The notes under the pieces were generated by a model. The model was not told the DNA's origin, did no database searches, and was given only the letters and a program-made list of their open reading frames with translations. Positions 5,226 through 6,244 of a stretch of 6,244 bases of DNA are shown here, one piece after another. The stretch is taken from assembly GCA_031255655.1 (NCBI GenBank), contig JAIRSB010000247.1, positions 1-6,244 of the forward strand. The letters run 5' to 3'. Numbering within the stretch: the stretch's first letter is position 1; the number at the start of each line of letters is the position of its first letter. The position numbers and the translations under genes are program-made. The stretch comes from Spirochaetaceae bacterium. Lineage in GTDB: Bacteria > Spirochaetota > Spirochaetia > Treponematales > Breznakiellaceae.

Positions 5226-5257
5226 GTCATTGCAAACCCGTCAGGGCGAAGCAATCC
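5225..5257. repeat. GTCATTGC...GAAGCAATCC dyad element (short interspersed repeat)
   Basis: GTCATTGC (5226-5233) and GAAGCAATCC (5248-5257) flank a GC-rich core. ATTGC (5229-5233) pairs with GCAAT (5251-5255), and an inner CCC-GTCA-GGG hairpin spans 5237-5246. Elements of this GTCATTGCGAG...GAAGCAATCC type are dispersed in the intergenic DNA of many unrelated bacteria, as I recall. A decayed copy lies at 285-314. Confidence 0.65.
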
Positions 5258-5276
5258 AGAAGAGGAAGGCATCGGG

Positions 5277-5437
5277 GGTGGCTCGACCGTACTGTCGGGG
5301 GTGGCTCGACCGTACTGTCGAGGGTGGCTCGACCGTACTGTCGGGGGTGGCTCGATCGTACTGTAGAGGGTGGCTCGATCGTACTGTAGAGGGTGGCTCG
5401 CTCGTACTGTCTGGGGTGGCTCGACCGTACTGTCGGG
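5277..5437. repeat. Seven-copy 23-bp tandem repeat array
   Basis: Seven contiguous units of exactly 23 bp start at 5277, 5300, 5323, 5346, 5369, 5392 and 5415. The core is GGTGGCTCGACCGTACTG followed by a variable TCGGG, TCGAG, TAGAG or TCTGG. Units 1, 3 and 7 are identical, units 4 and 5 are identical, and unit 6 is the most divergent. CTCGAC and GTCGAG or GTCGGG within a unit form a 6-bp hairpin with loop CGTACT. The same GTCGAG can instead pair with CTCGAC of the next unit across GGTGG. Because 23 is not a multiple of three and all three plus frames stay open, this is best read as non-coding. It has no spacers, so it is not a CRISPR array. Confidence 0.92.
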
Positions 5438-5478
5438 TATGTTTTTTGATAGAAGAGGGCTTTAATGCGAAAGGAAGG

Positions 5479-5507
5479 AACCCCAACGCGCCGCGCGCGT
5501 TGGGGTT
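5479..5507 (-). terminator. Terminator of the glycine-rich protein gene
   Basis: A perfect 12-bp inverted repeat AACCCCAACGCG (5479-5490) / CGCGTTGGGGTT (5496-5507) has loop CCGCG. It begins 17 bases past the stop codon of the glycine-rich gene. On the minus strand it is followed by the pyrimidine-rich CCTTCCTTTC. It could also act on plus-strand transcripts coming through the repeat array. Confidence 0.65.
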
Positions 5508-5524
5508 TATGGAAGCGAGTTTTG

Positions 5525-6244
5525 TTAATTTCCTACATATTCAATTTTGAAAGACCCGTTGCCGTACATGGTCGATGTGCCGTTCACTTCTTCGATGAAG
5601 CCCTCGCCTACATGATTGTCGCCGCCGCCGCCGGAACCGGATATCTTGCTATTTATTACCGCGTCTCCGCCGATGTAGCCGCCACCGCCGCCGCCGCCGC
5701 CTTCCCATTTATAACCATTTGTCTTGGATCCATTGGGGCCGTCGGCGCCATATCCGGCTTGGCCATCTACGGTTTTGCCATAGTTGACTTCCGAGTTATT
5801 AGCATACTGCCCTAATGACCAGTTGTTAACTACCACAATCGGAGAATACTGGCCTGATTTTTCGCTCATATAGCTGTAAGGAGCACTAAGGCCGCTAGGA
5901 TATGAATAGCTTTTAGTTGTTACATTGCCCGGAGCCTCCGCTGTCTCGCCGAATTTTACCGCCGGAACAGGCTCGGAGCCGGCGTCGCCGCCAGGTATCC
6001 CCATACTTGGACCGCTACCGTTATTCGGTCTGGGAGCTGCCGCCGCTCCGCCTCCGCCTCCGGCCACAAGAATGCGGTTTCTGCTTTCACCCTCGTCGAG
6101 ATACACTTCTGTCGCGCCGCCTCCACTGCCGGCGGAGGTGGTATAACGAACGTTGCCTTCATTATAACTACTCCCGCCTTTGCCACCGTTAGGCCAGCCG
6201 CCTGCTCTTTCGTTCATTAAATCCTTATCGCTAGCGACAACAAT
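5525..6244 (-). CDS. Glycine-rich ALK/LTK-type domain protein, C-terminal part (partial)
   Basis: 239 residues are visible, ending at TAA 5527-5525. The frame stays open to the window edge (IVVASDKDLMNERAGG...), so the Met at 6217 is probably internal and the N-terminus lies beyond 6244. The sequence is built from glycine clusters between short beta strands: SAGSGGGATEVYLDEGESRNRILVAGGGGGAAAA near the start, WEGGGGGGGGYIGGDA and SGSGGGGDN later, and GNGSFKIEYVGN at the end. This 'GGGATxxxL...RILVAGGGGG...GGGGGGYxGG' pattern is that of the glycine-rich domain first known from ALK/LTK receptors, which in bacteria occurs in large secreted or surface proteins. No kinase is present. A surface-exposed role is likely by analogy but unproven. 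Homology-based names such as 'receptor tyrosine kinase' would be wrong for this fragment. Confidence 0.8.
   Translation of the reverse strand: MVVASDKDLMNERAGGWPNGGKGGSSYNEGNVRYTTSAGSGGGATEVYLDEGESRNRILVAGGGGGAAAAPRPNNGSGPSMGIPGGDAGSEPVPAVKFGETAEAPGNVTTKSYSYPSGLSAPYSYMSEKSGQYSPIVVVNNWSLGQYANNSEVNYGKTVDGQAGYGADGPNGSKTNGYKWEGGGGGGGGYIGGDAVINSKISGSGGGGDNHVGEGFIEEVNGTSTMYGNGSFKIEYVGN
5678..5701 (-). repeat. GGC codon run encoding eight glycines
   Basis: Eight consecutive glycine codons, seven GGC and one GGT, include an uninterrupted (GGC)5 at 5687-5701. Slippage here would change the glycine count in whole codons, so length could vary without a frameshift. Confidence 0.8.

Noticed and set aside
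5277..5437. Short CRISPR array
   Set aside because: The repeats are directly adjacent with no unique spacers, and no cas genes are present.
5230..5550. Plus-strand frame giving a 23-residue repeated peptide across the tandem array
   Set aside because: A 23-bp period read in triplets gives a 69-base peptide repeat automatically, and all three frames are open. There is no ribosome binding site and the frame runs through the terminator hairpin.

Overview
The window looks like a stretch of housekeeping chromosome from a spirochaete, most likely a Treponema relative. This is an inference. It rests on the LysM lipoprotein, which resembles treponemal ones as I remember them, on its loose lipobox, on a groES with no groEL beside it, and on an FtsH with a long Gly/Pro/Lys-rich cytoplasmic N-terminus. 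I ran no database search, so the genus is tentative.

Layout, left to right. The last 61 codons of an exporter-type ABC transporter (+) end at 186, followed by a probable terminator. A 4.5S/SRP small RNA gene (+, 401-508) has its own promoter and faces a minus-strand block. Read in its own direction, that block is groES (4189-3917), a LysM lipoprotein (3644-3141), tRNA-Arg(UCU) (2966-2893), ftsH (2874-892), and a small DUF6941-like gene (902-516) that overlaps the end of ftsH by 11 bp. The tRNA ends only 18 bases before the ftsH start codon, so the two probably share a transcript. ispH (+, 4261-5121) is divergent from groES. The 71 bp between them hold a strong groES promoter (TTGACA-17-TAGATT) with an 18-bp palindrome in its spacer, plus a weaker opposing promoter that would make ispH mRNA nearly leaderless.

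The right end is accessory in character. A non-coding 403-bp stretch (5122-5524) holds a short dyad element of the GTCATTGC...GAAGCAATCC type, then seven tandem copies of a 23-bp hairpin-forming repeat, then a terminator. The terminator serves a glycine-rich ALK/LTK-type protein (-) whose N-terminus lies beyond the window.

The recognisable functions are protein quality control (FtsH, GroES), SRP targeting, isoprenoid synthesis (IspH), envelope biology (LysM lipoprotein) and export. I see no defence system, CRISPR array, phage or transposase. The best leads are the 23-bp array, the groES/ispH operator, the tRNA-ftsH leader and the ftsH-coupled DUF6941 gene.
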